DNA of 58,813 nt, from the NCBI GenBank assembly GCA_964473155.1, contig CAYYNT010000022.1:1-58813 (forward strand), written 5' to 3'. The translations under genes and the position numbers were made by a program. Positions 1 to 10,400 of the stretch are shown here, piece after piece. The notes beneath the pieces were generated by a model that ran no database searches, was not told the DNA's origin, and saw only the letters and a list, made by a program, of their open reading frames with translations. Source of the DNA: JAJFUG01 sp964473155 (GTDB lineage: Bacteria; Gemmatimonadota; Glassbacteria; GWA2-58-10). Positions within the stretch are counted from its first letter, which is position 1, and every line of letters begins with the position of its first letter.

Positions 1-549
1 GAAGTTCAGCGATTCATCGATTCGAATGTGATCCTTGGCAGAATCGTTGATGGCGTCCTGTAGGCGGTTAATCCCAGAGGCGGAGAATTTGGTTTTGGAT
101 TCAAAGACAAACAGCACGTCCTTGTCGGAGGCTTGGCCGTCTTTCATGTGAAACTGGATTCCAATTACGTCGCTGCCTTTGGGTGACTCATCTCGAACTA
201 CCTTCGATGACCACCGTACTCTGGGCACCCAGCAACCGAGAAGCCATTGAAGGTAATCGGCAACCAGAATTTCTCCAAAATCTCCGGCACGAATTCCCGG
301 TCCGAGTTTGGTTGTTCTGCTGGGGAACTTGATATTGGTCAGGTAATCAGATCGCGTGCGTTTACCACGAAGGAAATCGATTTCAGTATCCAGGCAATAG
401 TGATTCCGAAAGTGTTTTGCCCAAGCGGAGAGCACTGCCTCGTCTTTCTCATGACGGAACTCCCAGACTTCGACCTCCTTGCCGTCGGCGGTTTTCAGTC
501 TTTCGCCACTGTCGACGAGCCATTTAATGTGATCTGAAGTCCAGGGCAT
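1..549 (-). CDS. Partial nuclease-like protein, possibly HamA/DUF1837 family
   Basis: The first 183 codons are present; the gene runs off the window edge, so the C-terminus is missing. An ATG at 549 opens the frame (MPWTSDHIKW) and an in-frame stop lies 17 codons further upstream with no other start between. Residues around 90-165 carry GDFGEILVADYL, then KGSDVIG, then VFESKTK. This spacing of an acidic helix, a D and an E-x-K fits a PD-(D/E)XK nuclease core and resembles the HamA nuclease of Hachiman defence (DUF1837). Family membership is an inference from motif order. It lies 68 bases downstream of the mazF-like gene on the same strand and may belong to the same transcript. A helicase (HamB) would be expected next, beyond the window. 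A generic restriction-type nuclease is the alternative. Confidence 0.5.
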   Translation of the reverse strand, partial: MPWTSDHIKWLVDSGERLKTADGKEVEVWEFRHEKDEAVLSAWAKHFRNHYCLDTEIDFLRGKRTRSDYLTNIKFPSRTTKLGPGIRAGDFGEILVADYLQWLLGCWVPRVRWSSKVVRDESPKGSDVIGIQFHMKDGQASDKDVLFVFESKTKFSASGINRLQDAINDSAKDHIRIDESLNF

Positions 550-617
550 TTGTGCACCATCACCAGAAATTTCAGGAAGGCTGTCGTTTTCATGCCTTAT
601 TCAAGGATGCCTTTGTA

Positions 618-980
618 TTACTGATACTCAATTACTGCGGCTATGGCCGCTGTGATTTCTTCCATTTGGGCAGGCAGTATACGACCGGTTTTACGTATGA
701 ACCGCTGCACATCGATTCCTCTCAATTGGAGGGCGTCTACTGCGGATGGCTTGGTCAAGCAATTCAGATTGTCAGGATCAATTTTGACGTGCCAGATGTT
801 CTGCTTAAAATGGCTTTGCCAACCGGTTATCGGGGCTATAAGCTTGATCGGCAATTTCCCGATGGCATCCGAGCTGACCGCAATAACTCGTCGCTGCTTA
901 TTGATCTCGGCCCCTATCGTTGGATCGAGATTGACGAACCATATCTCGCCGCGCTTGGGTTGAGGAGGCTTAGTTGTCAA
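618..980 (-). CDS. MazF/PemK-family toxin (endoribonuclease)
   Basis: About 120 residues, the normal MazF/PemK length. The N-terminal signature RGEIWFVNLDPTIGAE is typical of the family fold, followed by the RRVIAVSSD strand. Family members cut RNA at short sequence motifs and are neutralised by a partner protein. I chose the TTG at 980 because an AGGAAGGGG ribosome site lies just upstream and the codon sits inside the end of the preceding gene (11-base overlap), so translation is probably coupled. A longer frame with an upstream ATG at 1034 would need a 54-base overlap and adds residues outside the domain. The upstream XRE-ImmA protein is in the position of an antitoxin or regulator; no classic MazE is visible. 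Confidence 0.85.
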   Translation of the reverse strand: MTTKPPQPKRGEIWFVNLDPTIGAEINKQRRVIAVSSDAIGKLPIKLIAPITGWQSHFKQNIWHVKIDPDNLNCLTKPSAVDALQLRGIDVQRFIRKTGRILPAQMEEITAAIAAVIEYQ

Positions 981-2142
981 TGAAGTCCCCTTCCTGGAAT
1001 CCGCGCCACTCGCGACTGCTCTCATAGTAAGCAACCATCATCTCGGCCTGTTTTGCCATGATCCGGCGGCGCTCTTCCAAGGGTAACTTCATGAAAGCCT
1101 GCCGTTCGACAAGCGAAAGCGGTTCCTTATCATCAAAGGATCGGCCAGCAATATGTTCGGCTCTTTCTTTAGAAATCAAACCTTCTCCTAAAGCTCTTAA
1201 TACGTTCTGATGCAACCATGATGATCTCTCAGGCGGCATTTCAGCTGGTTCTCTTCTTCTCCATCCCAGCCGGTTTACATTGATGCACCACTGCCTATAG
1301 TAAGATTCTCCGATGATGGAAAGATCCCTTAAGCGGTACAGCAGTGCTTGTACACTCATCCCAAATCTACGTTTCATCAACAAAAGCTCATCTGGCTGGA
1401 TGTAGGAACGGTGTTCTCCGACCTCTCGCTTCACCATTTCCGCTGGAGCCAAAAAAGCCGCTCCGAAACGAAAAGCAGCCGCCTCCTCATCGACACTGGT
1501 AGGAATATCCAACACAAGATGTCCCAACTCGTGGGCTAGATTTAATCGCTGACGCTCTCCGGGAATGTTCCGTCGGCTGACTACTGCCGCAGCCGTCACA
1601 CGATGGTCATCGTAGGTTACTGCGGAAATACCGTCAAAACGTTCGGCGGCATCAATTTCCAATACATGGATCAAACGTTCTTCCAGCACACCGGTAACAC
1701 TGGAGATCGGGTCAAGTCCAAGATTCCACTTTTTCCGGAAATCCACAGCTACACGTTCAGTATCCTCAAGGGAACTGACAGCCTGTGATTTGACCGGTAA
1801 GTCGACTCCATGTATCTGGCCGATCAATTCCTGAATCTGGATTCGGTCTTCCAGAGATTGGCGGACAAAGCTTTCAACAGTGTCCTGTTCTCTTTTTAGA
1901 AGACCAGAACCTTTCCGGTAGGCAATAAACTCGATGTGAATGGATGGCTCTGTGCAAAGGTAGGCTGTCTTCACCCCCAACGCCGCAGCCAATTTATTCA
2001 AGACTACAGGCGCTGGTTGAATTTTGTCATTCTCATACTTGGAAAGAGCCTGCTTGGTAACGATGCCGCCGGTGGCGGCTGCCAAGCTTTCCAAAGAAAG
2101 ACCCCGAGCAAGGCGAAGCTGTCTGAGCCTTTTTCCAATCAT
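970..2142 (-). CDS. XRE-family regulator fused to ImmA/IrrE-type metallopeptidase
   Basis: 390 residues. Residues 1-60 form an XRE helix-turn-helix (IGKRLRQLRLARGLSLESLA, then VTKQALSKYEN). The middle holds the zinc-peptidase motif HELGH within NLAHELGHLVLD, preceded by the ImmA-type region. Proteins of this kind bind operators and can be linked to cleavage of repressors or antitoxins. The ATG at 2142 is preceded by AAGGAT with good spacing. The gene overlaps the downstream mazF-like gene by 11 bases, so the pair is likely a toxin-antitoxin or stress-response unit. A strong promoter with inverted repeats lies immediately upstream, pointing to autoregulation. Family assignment is secure; its role as the antitoxin is inferred. 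Confidence 0.88.
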   Translation of the reverse strand: MIGKRLRQLRLARGLSLESLAAATGGIVTKQALSKYENDKIQPAPVVLNKLAAALGVKTAYLCTEPSIHIEFIAYRKGSGLLKREQDTVESFVRQSLEDRIQIQELIGQIHGVDLPVKSQAVSSLEDTERVAVDFRKKWNLGLDPISSVTGVLEERLIHVLEIDAAERFDGISAVTYDDHRVTAAAVVSRRNIPGERQRLNLAHELGHLVLDIPTSVDEEAAAFRFGAAFLAPAEMVKREVGEHRSYIQPDELLLMKRRFGMSVQALLYRLRDLSIIGESYYRQWCINVNRLGWRRREPAEMPPERSSWLHQNVLRALGEGLISKERAEHIAGRSFDDKEPLSLVERQAFMKLPLEERRRIMAKQAEMMVAYYESSREWRGFQEGDFIDN

Positions 2143-2170
2143 ATCAATTATCCTTAATGATCAAGTGTGA

Positions 2171-2225
2171 TTGGGTTGACCCTTGGTTTACAAACATAGC
2201 AAAATTAAACCATTTTGTCAACCAA
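2171..2225. promoter_or_regulatory. Inverted-repeat operator around the XRE-ImmA promoter
   Basis: TTGGTTTACAAA (2183-2194) and TTTGTCAACCAA (2214-2225) are inverted copies with 11 of 12 positions matching. One overlaps the -10 side and the other the -35. A third related box, TTGGGTTGACCC (2171-2182), lies next to the first and is itself nearly palindromic. The arrangement is what an XRE dimer repressor would need; binding by the adjacent gene product is inferred. Confidence 0.65.
2193..2221 (-). promoter_or_regulatory. Sigma70-type promoter of the XRE-ImmA/mazF unit
   Basis: On the minus strand TTGACA (2216-2221) and TATGTT (2193-2198) are separated by 17 bases. This is close to the bacterial sigma70 consensus. 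It lies about 50 bases upstream of the XRE-ImmA start codon and 14 bases past the stop codon of the giant ATPase gene, so the TA-like pair has its own promoter. Confidence 0.8.
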
Positions 2226-2239
2226 TACAAACACGCTCT

Positions 2240-5200
2240 TTAGACGGGCTCAGAAATTCTATATATGAATTCCTGCCGCATAGGTGGGGGCAGTTCCTTG
2301 AATTTCTCCACAAGCCAATCGATTTTCAGGGCATTGAGCCGATTCTCGATGTCGCCTACTATCTTTTCTAAGCGTTTGGCATGCTCTTCAGTGAGTACTG
2401 CAGGGGGATTGACAGAACGGTCATACAGTCTATTAGCTTCGGCTGCCGGCATAGTTGCTACACTTTGCGTTTCTTGTTCCAATGATTTAATCCAATTACT
2501 ACTTTTTTCCTTTCGATCCTTTGATATCGTTGCGGCGAAGTTGTCTATCACTTCTCCGGGAGGCCAAGGAATCACTTCCTCCTCTATTAAACTTTTTGCC
2601 TCCAACCTGCATACTTCAATTAATGTTTCAAATTTGGGCCACAACAATTGATCGTTATTTAGATGCTGATAATGTTTCTTGTATATTCTTAGCGCTCGAC
2701 GCATAGCCAGGAAATCTTCCAGATCTATATCACAGTTCTCATAGGCGCTAACTAAGAAATCAATTTCAAGCTGGATGATGTCCATATCATCTTCACCGCA
2801 AAACTTTGTTTTCCAGATTTTTTCTGCCCGCCTTTTAATTACCTCCTCTTCCATCTTTATCTGATTTAAGAAATCTGCGAGCTTTAAACGAATGTCTCCG
2901 ATCTCTGGCATCTGGATTCGCGTTGATAATCCTTGGAGTTTTGATGAATATTCCCTGCCCGTTGTCAGAAGAACACGTAGTTCGATAATTCGCACGCATC
3001 GAGCAGCTTCACCGTGCGTAGTGAGCCACAGGTTGACCTCATTGATAATCTGACGAGCTTCGGCAGCCGTTTCAATGTACTTTAGGACCTCGCGAGTGCG
3101 CCTTTCAAGTTGCTCGTATAGGTCATTGAGACCTAGTTTCTTTAAGTTGCCACCGGTTAAATTAAGCATCTTGTGTTTAAACTCACCGGCTGCCTCCGGA
3201 GTTCCTGCAGTTGGAGCCTGATGTCCAAGCCAATCAGAGAAGATGTAGATGATCTTTTGGCGTGTTCTTTCAAGCAATGGCTGAAATTCCTGAATTTGTT
3301 GATCTGACCAACGAGGTTTCTCCTTGGTCATTCGTGCTATGAGATCAGATAGTTCTGAAGCTCCCCAAGACATTTGACCTGCGTCTGCACGGTTTTCGCC
3401 CAATTCGATCTTGCCAAGTGCTTCATTCTGTTTTTGCACTAAGTCGGCGAGGGCTTTACGTGACGTGTGGCTCAGGTCATCTAGATGATTCACGCGGTAC
3501 ACTTGGGTCGGAGGTATAGGAACCCGAGTTTTAAGCTCACCGGCCCGTTTGAAATATTCGCATCTTAGCAAATGGCTTTCGGCCTGTTCCCACTCATCCA
3601 GTAGAGATTCCCACTCTGTGGACTCCTCACCAAGGTGAATGAGGAAGATGTCATGAAGGGCGCCAATGTCTATGAACTTGCCGCGGAACAAGCCGTCTTG
3701 AATCCACTGCGAGACGGCATATTGCTGACTGCCTTTGACGATACAAATCTTTTCGGCTCGGGCTGCTATAAATACTCCCAGTAGAAGACCAGCAGAAGCA
3801 ATGTTGGCTCCGTAAGGAGGTTCGCATAGTTTTTGCAAAGTCGAGCCAAGAGGAATACGATGATCCCCAGAGGTGAGTAGCTCATCCCACTTCTCAGTCA
3901 GTTTTCGAACGGTCGGATGGCTTGGCCGTGTGCGGACATTCCCATTCTGAGCGTAGATGCCCCATGTATCATGAAGAACTGTGACAGCGCGATTTTTAAC
4001 TCTTACTGGTTTACTAATAACCGCTCCCCAGTCGAGTCTCCCTAACAGAAGTTCTGTTGTAAGCTCCTGGCAAGAGTCGGGGGCGTTGCCTCGCGCCGTA
4101 CTGAATCCATCAAAAGGAAACTCTAAGGGGCTTTTATATATTCGTGAAAATAGTTCAGTACCAGCACGGCTAAGTCGATGAGCTTCAAGGGGATCTTTGA
4201 AGCTGGTAATATAGTGACGGCGCTTTATCATTATATCAACCTGACTTCGCACGACCGCACGCGTCTTTTCTTGATGGGCTGGGATTAGGTTTCCGAAGCG
4301 GAGCCGGTCCTCTTCACTCAGGGATTCATCTAGTACGGCCAGTTCCGCAAGTGATTGGCCGAGATTGCCGTCTTCGTCGCATAACAGCACTACAATGATT
4401 GGTAAGGCTGCAACACCAGCCTCTTGCGCAGAAGAGCGCAGCAATTTCTTAATGTCAGCGGCAATCAACTCAATGTCTCGGCTCGGTTCTACATAACAGT
4501 AAATGATTGTTCCACGCGGTTCGTCGACAGCAAGCGCTTTGGCCCAACGGTCCGCGGCCAGTTTAAATTGCATCGCGATAACGTCCAAATTCGAAGTTAC
4601 TCCAAAATACCGCCACTCGCGAGTCGTGATCTTGTTTTCCTCTGCAAAATCACATTCAAGGTCACATAAAAGATCACACCAAGTCGCTGCTTTGCTGGCA
4701 AACAAGGCGGACTTCCCTGCTTCATCGTAAGTACTGGCTACCCTATGCCGCACAAAAGAGAGAAACTGCGTTCGTGGAACCGCATCACCAAGAATATCAA
4801 ACTCCTTGAATGATTCGTCCCACTCCAGAACGTTGTATTCATCTTGAAGCTGGCGGATGCCTTCATCGGCAATCCGTAGATGGAGGCCAGAGAGCTCAGA
4901 CAACGCTTGCACTGCATCATCTTTGTCAGTGGCTTTCAGGCCCATTTTTGATGATAGAACAACAGCACGAAGTATCCGCTTCAAGTTGGTATCTAGATTT
5001 GATCCATGACGGGCATCCACTGATGCGTAAGCGTGCGCTATGGATCCCTGCTGTCCTCCCTCCTCGGATGTAAGAAGTTCGTGCTGTAAGGAATCTGACC
5101 AGAAATCGACGGGGTAGATACACCATGTTGAGTCCGCGTCAACTTCTATTCCCTTAAACCTTTCGAATGTATCTCCAAGCAATGCGAATGCGGAACGTTC

Positions 5201-6526
5201 TTGAAGGTGCTTCCCCGCAGCCGCCAGATGGAAAAGAAACCATGTCGAGTATGCCGATAGGGGCCAGCAGCCCTTACGAATGACAGTATGGAACTGCTCA
5301 GTATCGCTCCACAACCTATGATTTCTCGATTGTGGATACCAGCGCTCGATATTGCCTGCTATATCGGCTGATTCCTGCTTTGCGGCAGTGCTATCGAAGA
5401 GGCGATCAAGCTGATGGATCTGCTTTTTCTCGATGAGGCTCGCGATTAAGGTTTCCAGATTGATGGAGAGATAAACTCGATTAGCTGCTTGATAGCGCGT
5501 TACATACCGCAATATCTCGTTCTTATGCTCCGGGGCGACACGCTGAACATAGGCATTCAGCTCAAATTGAATGAAACCCGCAAAGCATGCTTTACCCGCG
5601 TTCGCTTGTATTCCCTCGAACAAATCCTGAAGTACACCGCTGCCGGCAATGTGGCTTCGGACGGTAGCGAACTCCGTGTAACGGCCAAATTCATCGAAGA
5701 GAACCGCAAGAGACCGGAAGTGCTTGCCAGGCCCACAGTACTCCCTGCATGCCACGTCAATAACATCGCGAATTGACTCCCCACCAAAAGCCGAAATCTT
5801 GATATTTTTGGCTGCAAGAACTTGATGCACATTGCCGTAAGTTGCTTCATCCTGCTGTTCAAGGTCGGACAGCACATCCTCGATAGTTGTGGCCTCACAA
5901 GCTGCAAGTAGCTCTTTGATCACTTCGGTATTTGTCGAGGCCATCTTTATCAGACTTGCGGCTTGAGCAAAGCGTGGACGAAGCTCATCCAGCGGGCGTG
6001 TATCCAAGTTAAAGATCTTCACCTGCTTAAATAGCTGTCGTATCACCTCGGTAGTCAGATCGAAGCTCTTCATTCCGTTTAATGCAACGACCAGACAAGG
6101 TTGTTGCGCTTCTCCAAAAATTGCTCTAATCTCGGCCCCTATAGGCTTGTCCGCCTGATCAATCCCAGACAAAATGATATCGGTACTATCGTCAATAGGG
6201 CTTTGTAGAAGGGATGCCAAGGTGAGTCCAAGATGTGATTTGCCTGTACCATAGCCGGCAATAGCTAGGGTGAACGGCTGATCCTCAATTCCGTAACACC
6301 TTCTGACAAAGGATCGTGCGAAGTTAGCAGTATCCTGAAGACGGTGACCATGAGATAATCCAACGTCTTCCTGTGAGACACCATGATAAGCCGGACCATG
6401 AAAGACGAATGCCGACGCTGCTTCATGGGTACGTGAGTCATCTGTCCCAAACCAATCGATATTGACAGCACCATTAAAAAGGCGGTCGCCTCGGAAATCT
6501 ACAATATCATAAAGGTGTTCAGGCAT
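2240..6526 (-). CDS. Giant P-loop ATPase, PglY/BrxC-like (second copy of the module)
   Basis: 1428 residues. Walker A is GYGTGKS at about residues 91-97 and a Walker B-like VLFDEFGRY lies near 285. The C-terminal third is helix-rich, with many charged residues. The N-terminal ATPase layout and great length resemble the PglY/BrxC/DptF class of defence ATPases; no catalytic domain outside the P-loop region is recognised. I chose the ATG at 6526 because GGGAG lies just before it; an upstream ATG at 6553 inside the previous gene has no such signal. It is the last gene of the defence operon, 10 bases after the DUF4007-like gene, repeating the DUF4007-then-ATPase order at 20.8-25.2 kb. Exact family is uncertain. 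Confidence 0.75.
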   Translation of the reverse strand: MPEHLYDIVDFRGDRLFNGAVNIDWFGTDDSRTHEAASAFVFHGPAYHGVSQEDVGLSHGHRLQDTANFARSFVRRCYGIEDQPFTLAIAGYGTGKSHLGLTLASLLQSPIDDSTDIILSGIDQADKPIGAEIRAIFGEAQQPCLVVALNGMKSFDLTTEVIRQLFKQVKIFNLDTRPLDELRPRFAQAASLIKMASTNTEVIKELLAACEATTIEDVLSDLEQQDEATYGNVHQVLAAKNIKISAFGGESIRDVIDVACREYCGPGKHFRSLAVLFDEFGRYTEFATVRSHIAGSGVLQDLFEGIQANAGKACFAGFIQFELNAYVQRVAPEHKNEILRYVTRYQAANRVYLSINLETLIASLIEKKQIHQLDRLFDSTAAKQESADIAGNIERWYPQSRNHRLWSDTEQFHTVIRKGCWPLSAYSTWFLFHLAAAGKHLQERSAFALLGDTFERFKGIEVDADSTWCIYPVDFWSDSLQHELLTSEEGGQQGSIAHAYASVDARHGSNLDTNLKRILRAVVLSSKMGLKATDKDDAVQALSELSGLHLRIADEGIRQLQDEYNVLEWDESFKEFDILGDAVPRTQFLSFVRHRVASTYDEAGKSALFASKAATWCDLLCDLECDFAEENKITTREWRYFGVTSNLDVIAMQFKLAADRWAKALAVDEPRGTIIYCYVEPSRDIELIAADIKKLLRSSAQEAGVAALPIIVVLLCDEDGNLGQSLAELAVLDESLSEEDRLRFGNLIPAHQEKTRAVVRSQVDIMIKRRHYITSFKDPLEAHRLSRAGTELFSRIYKSPLEFPFDGFSTARGNAPDSCQELTTELLLGRLDWGAVISKPVRVKNRAVTVLHDTWGIYAQNGNVRTRPSHPTVRKLTEKWDELLTSGDHRIPLGSTLQKLCEPPYGANIASAGLLLGVFIAARAEKICIVKGSQQYAVSQWIQDGLFRGKFIDIGALHDIFLIHLGEESTEWESLLDEWEQAESHLLRCEYFKRAGELKTRVPIPPTQVYRVNHLDDLSHTSRKALADLVQKQNEALGKIELGENRADAGQMSWGASELSDLIARMTKEKPRWSDQQIQEFQPLLERTRQKIIYIFSDWLGHQAPTAGTPEAAGEFKHKMLNLTGGNLKKLGLNDLYEQLERRTREVLKYIETAAEARQIINEVNLWLTTHGEAARCVRIIELRVLLTTGREYSSKLQGLSTRIQMPEIGDIRLKLADFLNQIKMEEEVIKRRAEKIWKTKFCGEDDMDIIQLEIDFLVSAYENCDIDLEDFLAMRRALRIYKKHYQHLNNDQLLWPKFETLIEVCRLEAKSLIEEEVIPWPPGEVIDNFAATISKDRKEKSSNWIKSLEQETQSVATMPAAEANRLYDRSVNPPAVLTEEHAKRLEKIVGDIENRLNALKIDWLVEKFKELPPPMRQEFIYRISEPV

Positions 6527-6536
6527 GTTCACTCCC

Positions 6537-7400
6537 TTACAACAAATCGTCATAGATGTGTTTCCATGCCGACGCTGCAGAGGAATTAGGTCGGAGAAGC
6601 CATGGCACCATGTGGCGGTCGACTTCGATCAACCCTTTTCGCTCAACCAACGTTAATACTCGTTGATGGCTACCAACATCCCATCCTGGGATGTTTCTCC
6701 ACCCGGCTCGGGTGTTCAGTTCAGCGATGGATATTTGTCCTTGTCTCGGGAAGTGATCCGCAATGAGTTGGAGCATCCAAGCCCCATATGCGTATCCATA
6801 CTCATCAGTGATGGGACTTGGTTTTCGGACGATGCCTTTACCAGATTCAAACAACGCTCCACACACGCTGAAGGCGGCTTCGTCTTGGTACATTCCTATC
6901 AGTGGCCCAATTAAGCCGACCTTGTCTATGCCGTAGATAAGACTTAGATGCGACTCCAGCTTTGCCCTTTCGAAGGTCATACCGAGGGATTGCGTTCCTC
7001 TGAAAAAAACTTGATACCATACATCCGCTCCGTTGAGTGGCCCGCAAAGGTTTAGGTGTGCAATCCACTGGCTCAAATCGGCCTTCAAGTAAGGGTCTTC
7101 AAGTAGGACGGAACGACCGAATGGCGTGAGCTCAGGTTTTTTGACAGCCGACCGTTCTTGACCGGCCAATCGAATCAGACCCATGCCACGGCAGTAGTCC
7201 AGAATTGCTGGAACTTTCCCGCTTGATGTACCTGTTGGGATTCCAGTTGCGGCGGCAATAGCCTGTGCGTCTCCTTCCGCACCGGAAGCAGCGAAGCGCA
7301 GCATCGCTGCGATGTACTGCCGCTCAGGCTTAAAAGTCCGATGAAAGTTACGTGGTAGTCGGCTATTCTGGCCAATGTCAGGCATTGGAAGTTCGTTCAT
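6537..7400 (-). CDS. DUF4007-like protein, second copy
   Basis: 287 residues. The opening (NFHRTFKPERQYIAAMLRFAA) and the central segment (LSQWIAHLNLCGPLNGADVWYQVFFR) align by eye with the DUF4007 gene at 24.3-25.2 kb (FSGHQTFTFRYGWLEKGV; LWLIHWLIATNPLIGTAWQLLFSR). N-terminal sequence suggests a winged-helix segment (ATGIPTGTSSGKVPAILDYC). DUF4007 proteins occur beside phosphorothioation and BREX-like ATPases; their biochemical role is not known to me. The start at 7400 overlaps the preceding gene by 23 bases; an ATG at 7385 is an alternative, and neither has a strong ribosome site. It is followed by a giant ATPase, so the pair duplicates the one at the front of the operon. Confidence 0.65.
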   Translation of the reverse strand: MNELPMPDIGQNSRLPRNFHRTFKPERQYIAAMLRFAASGAEGDAQAIAAATGIPTGTSSGKVPAILDYCRGMGLIRLAGQERSAVKKPELTPFGRSVLLEDPYLKADLSQWIAHLNLCGPLNGADVWYQVFFRGTQSLGMTFERAKLESHLSLIYGIDKVGLIGPLIGMYQDEAAFSVCGALFESGKGIVRKPSPITDEYGYAYGAWMLQLIADHFPRQGQISIAELNTRAGWRNIPGWDVGSHQRVLTLVERKGLIEVDRHMVPWLLRPNSSAASAWKHIYDDLL

Positions 7401-10400
7401 TTAGGGATGTGATCTGAATACGGAATGCCTTGACTTCCAGTTTGCCGGTCAATTCATTTAGACTCGGACCAAGCGAGTAGCATTCTCCCTTCTTCAGCGC
7501 CGCAAGCCTCTTGATCCAAATATCGGCCTTCTCTCCAGTACTGATGGCTGCGATCTCGGCATAGGTCCGCATTTCGGTGTCGGCCGGCCGGAAGAAAAGC
7601 TTATGCGCAGCATTGAAGAGGCGATCTTTCTCATCTTTGTCGAGGTTACTCATGATCTGCGTGGCCAGAATGAGAGAAAATCCGAACTTGCGGCCTTCAG
7701 TCAGTAACTGGGCGAGCGGGCTCTCATCCCGATGGTCCAGGTTCTGGACCTCGTCGAGTACAAGTACGCGAGGGCAATGTTGGGTTCCACGGCTGCGATA
7801 GAACCAATATAGGTCGATCAGACTGAACTCAGTAATTAACCTGGCCGAGTCTTTCATAAATCCTGCAAGTTGAAGGATATGGCATCGATGTTCATCATCT
7901 GAAAAAAGTCGCTCCCAACCTTTTGGATCTTCCTCACCAAAAGGATTCTGATCAATAAAAGGTCGAAGCTTACTCACAACACTCGCCGCAGATTGCCCCA
8001 CAGTACCTTTCTGCTCTATCAGTTCCTCCAATCGAGGAATAAGATCAGACAGCGTCATCCTTATTGCAACTGGCCCCCACAATTCCAGTCCCATCTTGAT
8101 GGCTTGGTAGAGCGCAGATTTCTGTTGATCCCCAAAGCTGTAGACTTCCGAAAACACGCCGCTGACTCGTTGCGCCGTCGATGATGTCGATTCCGGCAAC
8201 AGCTCGCCAGCGATGGGTTCTGTCTGTTGGCGGAAGGGATTGATGTCTAAAGGTTGTTTGCGGACAACATGTTGAACCGGCTGAAGCTGATCTCTAAATT
8301 CCACTTCCAATTGATTATCAAAGAAACCATTCGTATAGTCTACGATGAGGGAGTTCTGGCCGTTACGGCCAAGCTCGAATAACAAGCACTGAATAGTATA
8401 AGTTTTTCCCATCCCGGATGACCCAAATATCAGCATATGGCGGTTGTTCAGCTCGTTGTGTCCGAATTCCCAGTATACTTTGCGAGAGCCAGATATCGCC
8501 TGTCCAAGAAGTATTCGTTCGGGTATCTTCCCAGTAGCTTTCTTCGATACAGTTAATGTATCAGATACATGTTCTGCAGCAGGGGCGGGTCCTGGCAGTG
8601 GAGGCTCGTCGTCAGGCTTCCTTCCATCATCGAATTCGCCCCCGGACTCGTCCATGTCCTCGCTTGAACCATCAATCTGGTCTATGTCGTGGGGCGGTAT
8701 ACCGACCGCTTCGAAGGAGGCACACGACTCAGTCCAGGGAATGCCAAACTTGGCTCCCTTTTCACACAAAGACCTCACAAACTCCGTTCCGCACGACACA
8801 ACGCCAATTCCTATCTCTCGCCCCTCAACTGTATAACACCAGGTGTCTGTCTGTGAGATCCCTGGTGCGTTCTGATCTGTCCAGAAAGCCAGTGCCGTGG
8901 CGCGCCACTCAATATCGAACTCACCTTCGGCAAGACGTTCCAATGAAGACAAAACGTGCTCCTGGTCACGTTCCATGATCACAGATTTACTCGAAATGAG
9001 GCGGTGAAGCTGCAACCACCAATACCGTTGATCCGGACGTTCATCCTCAACACGCATCTCGTCCGAACGTGGCATGAACACGGAGACGAGATGGCGAAGG
9101 CCGTTCTCCAGTTGGTCCCTTGCCTTGTCGAGATGCGCATCAGACATCTTCGCAAGCTTGCATTCGATTAGCCGCATATCCAAATGCAGACGCCCAGAAT
9201 CACCGATTTTTACCGTCATCCAGAGGAGGTCGGGTCTGGTATCCGTGTCAGCGGAATCGAACCAATGGCGAAAAGCATCTAGTGAGACTAACTGGTCGCA
9301 TAGAACGTCGTTTCCCGCCTTCAGGAGCTTTCGAGTTAACGAATAGGCCATGAAGTCGTGAACATAAGGACCGATGCCGGTTGCTCGGACCAAAGAGAGT
9401 CCAGAGATGTGGCGAGATTCCGATAAAACGCTTTCAGCAACAGCCTGGAATGTGTCCGGAGTCCATCCATTGTAAATTTCGCTAATAGCAGCTATGAGCT
9501 TGTGAAGCACATCCGATAACCGGAATTGCTCGGTAGAGATCGTATAGTTTGCCTCTCCGTGCATTCCGACTCCCGTTCCAAACCCAATTATTTCCCTTGT
9601 TTCTTGAGTATCGAGCGTCTTCTCCGCAACTAGTCGTTCATCAATGTTCGGATCAATGCAGACAACCCATTCCGCCCTTTGATGCAAGGCGTCGACAACG
9701 CCCTGCCATGGTCCATAATCCCCATAGCCCAGAACTACATGATTGGTATTCTGAGAAGATTCTTTGCTCTTTAAACGCGCCATTACTTCAGCGTGACGCG
9801 TCGTGACGCGGAATTGTCGATTGCTAAGCACTCGAGCACGCTGGAGATGCCGGCCGGGATCGCGAAAGGAACAGAACGCTTTCTCCAAAATTGGGAACTT
9901 CAACGTGCGGGTAGTAACATCGTATGGCTTGACTAGCTCGAAATCGTTACCCTGTGAACCAGCCTGTATAAAGCCATTAAGAAAGGCCACATCAACATCA
10001 AGGCTCGCAGAGACGATCTCTTTGAACTGCCTATACTGGTTCTCAGAAGATACGATACGATGTGCAACGGAGAGCTGTACCCTTCGATAGTGCGCAAGAG
10101 ATCCTTGCGTCTCGGCCGCTTCCCAACGCTCTTTCCATTGGGCGACCCAACGCGCGACGCTGCTGTCATCGCTGGATTCTGTGAAAACGGTAACCGACAT
10201 GGCATAGGGTTTAGCTTCATCTTTGCGAACGCGACAAACATCTACTAGGAACTCATCTACGGCCGCGATGACTGTCTGGATATCTTGGTTCTGATAGACA
10301 GCTATTCCGAGGCCATCCTCGGCGTGCAGATGGAGTCTGCGGTAATCCTGTAACACACGTGAAATCAGGATAGATTCTCGACTGCTCCGAAACAGTTCCG

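Noticed and set aside
9933..10241. Frames antisense or internal to the giant defence genes
   Set aside because: Shadow frames inside long coding sequences with clear domains; no independent start signals.
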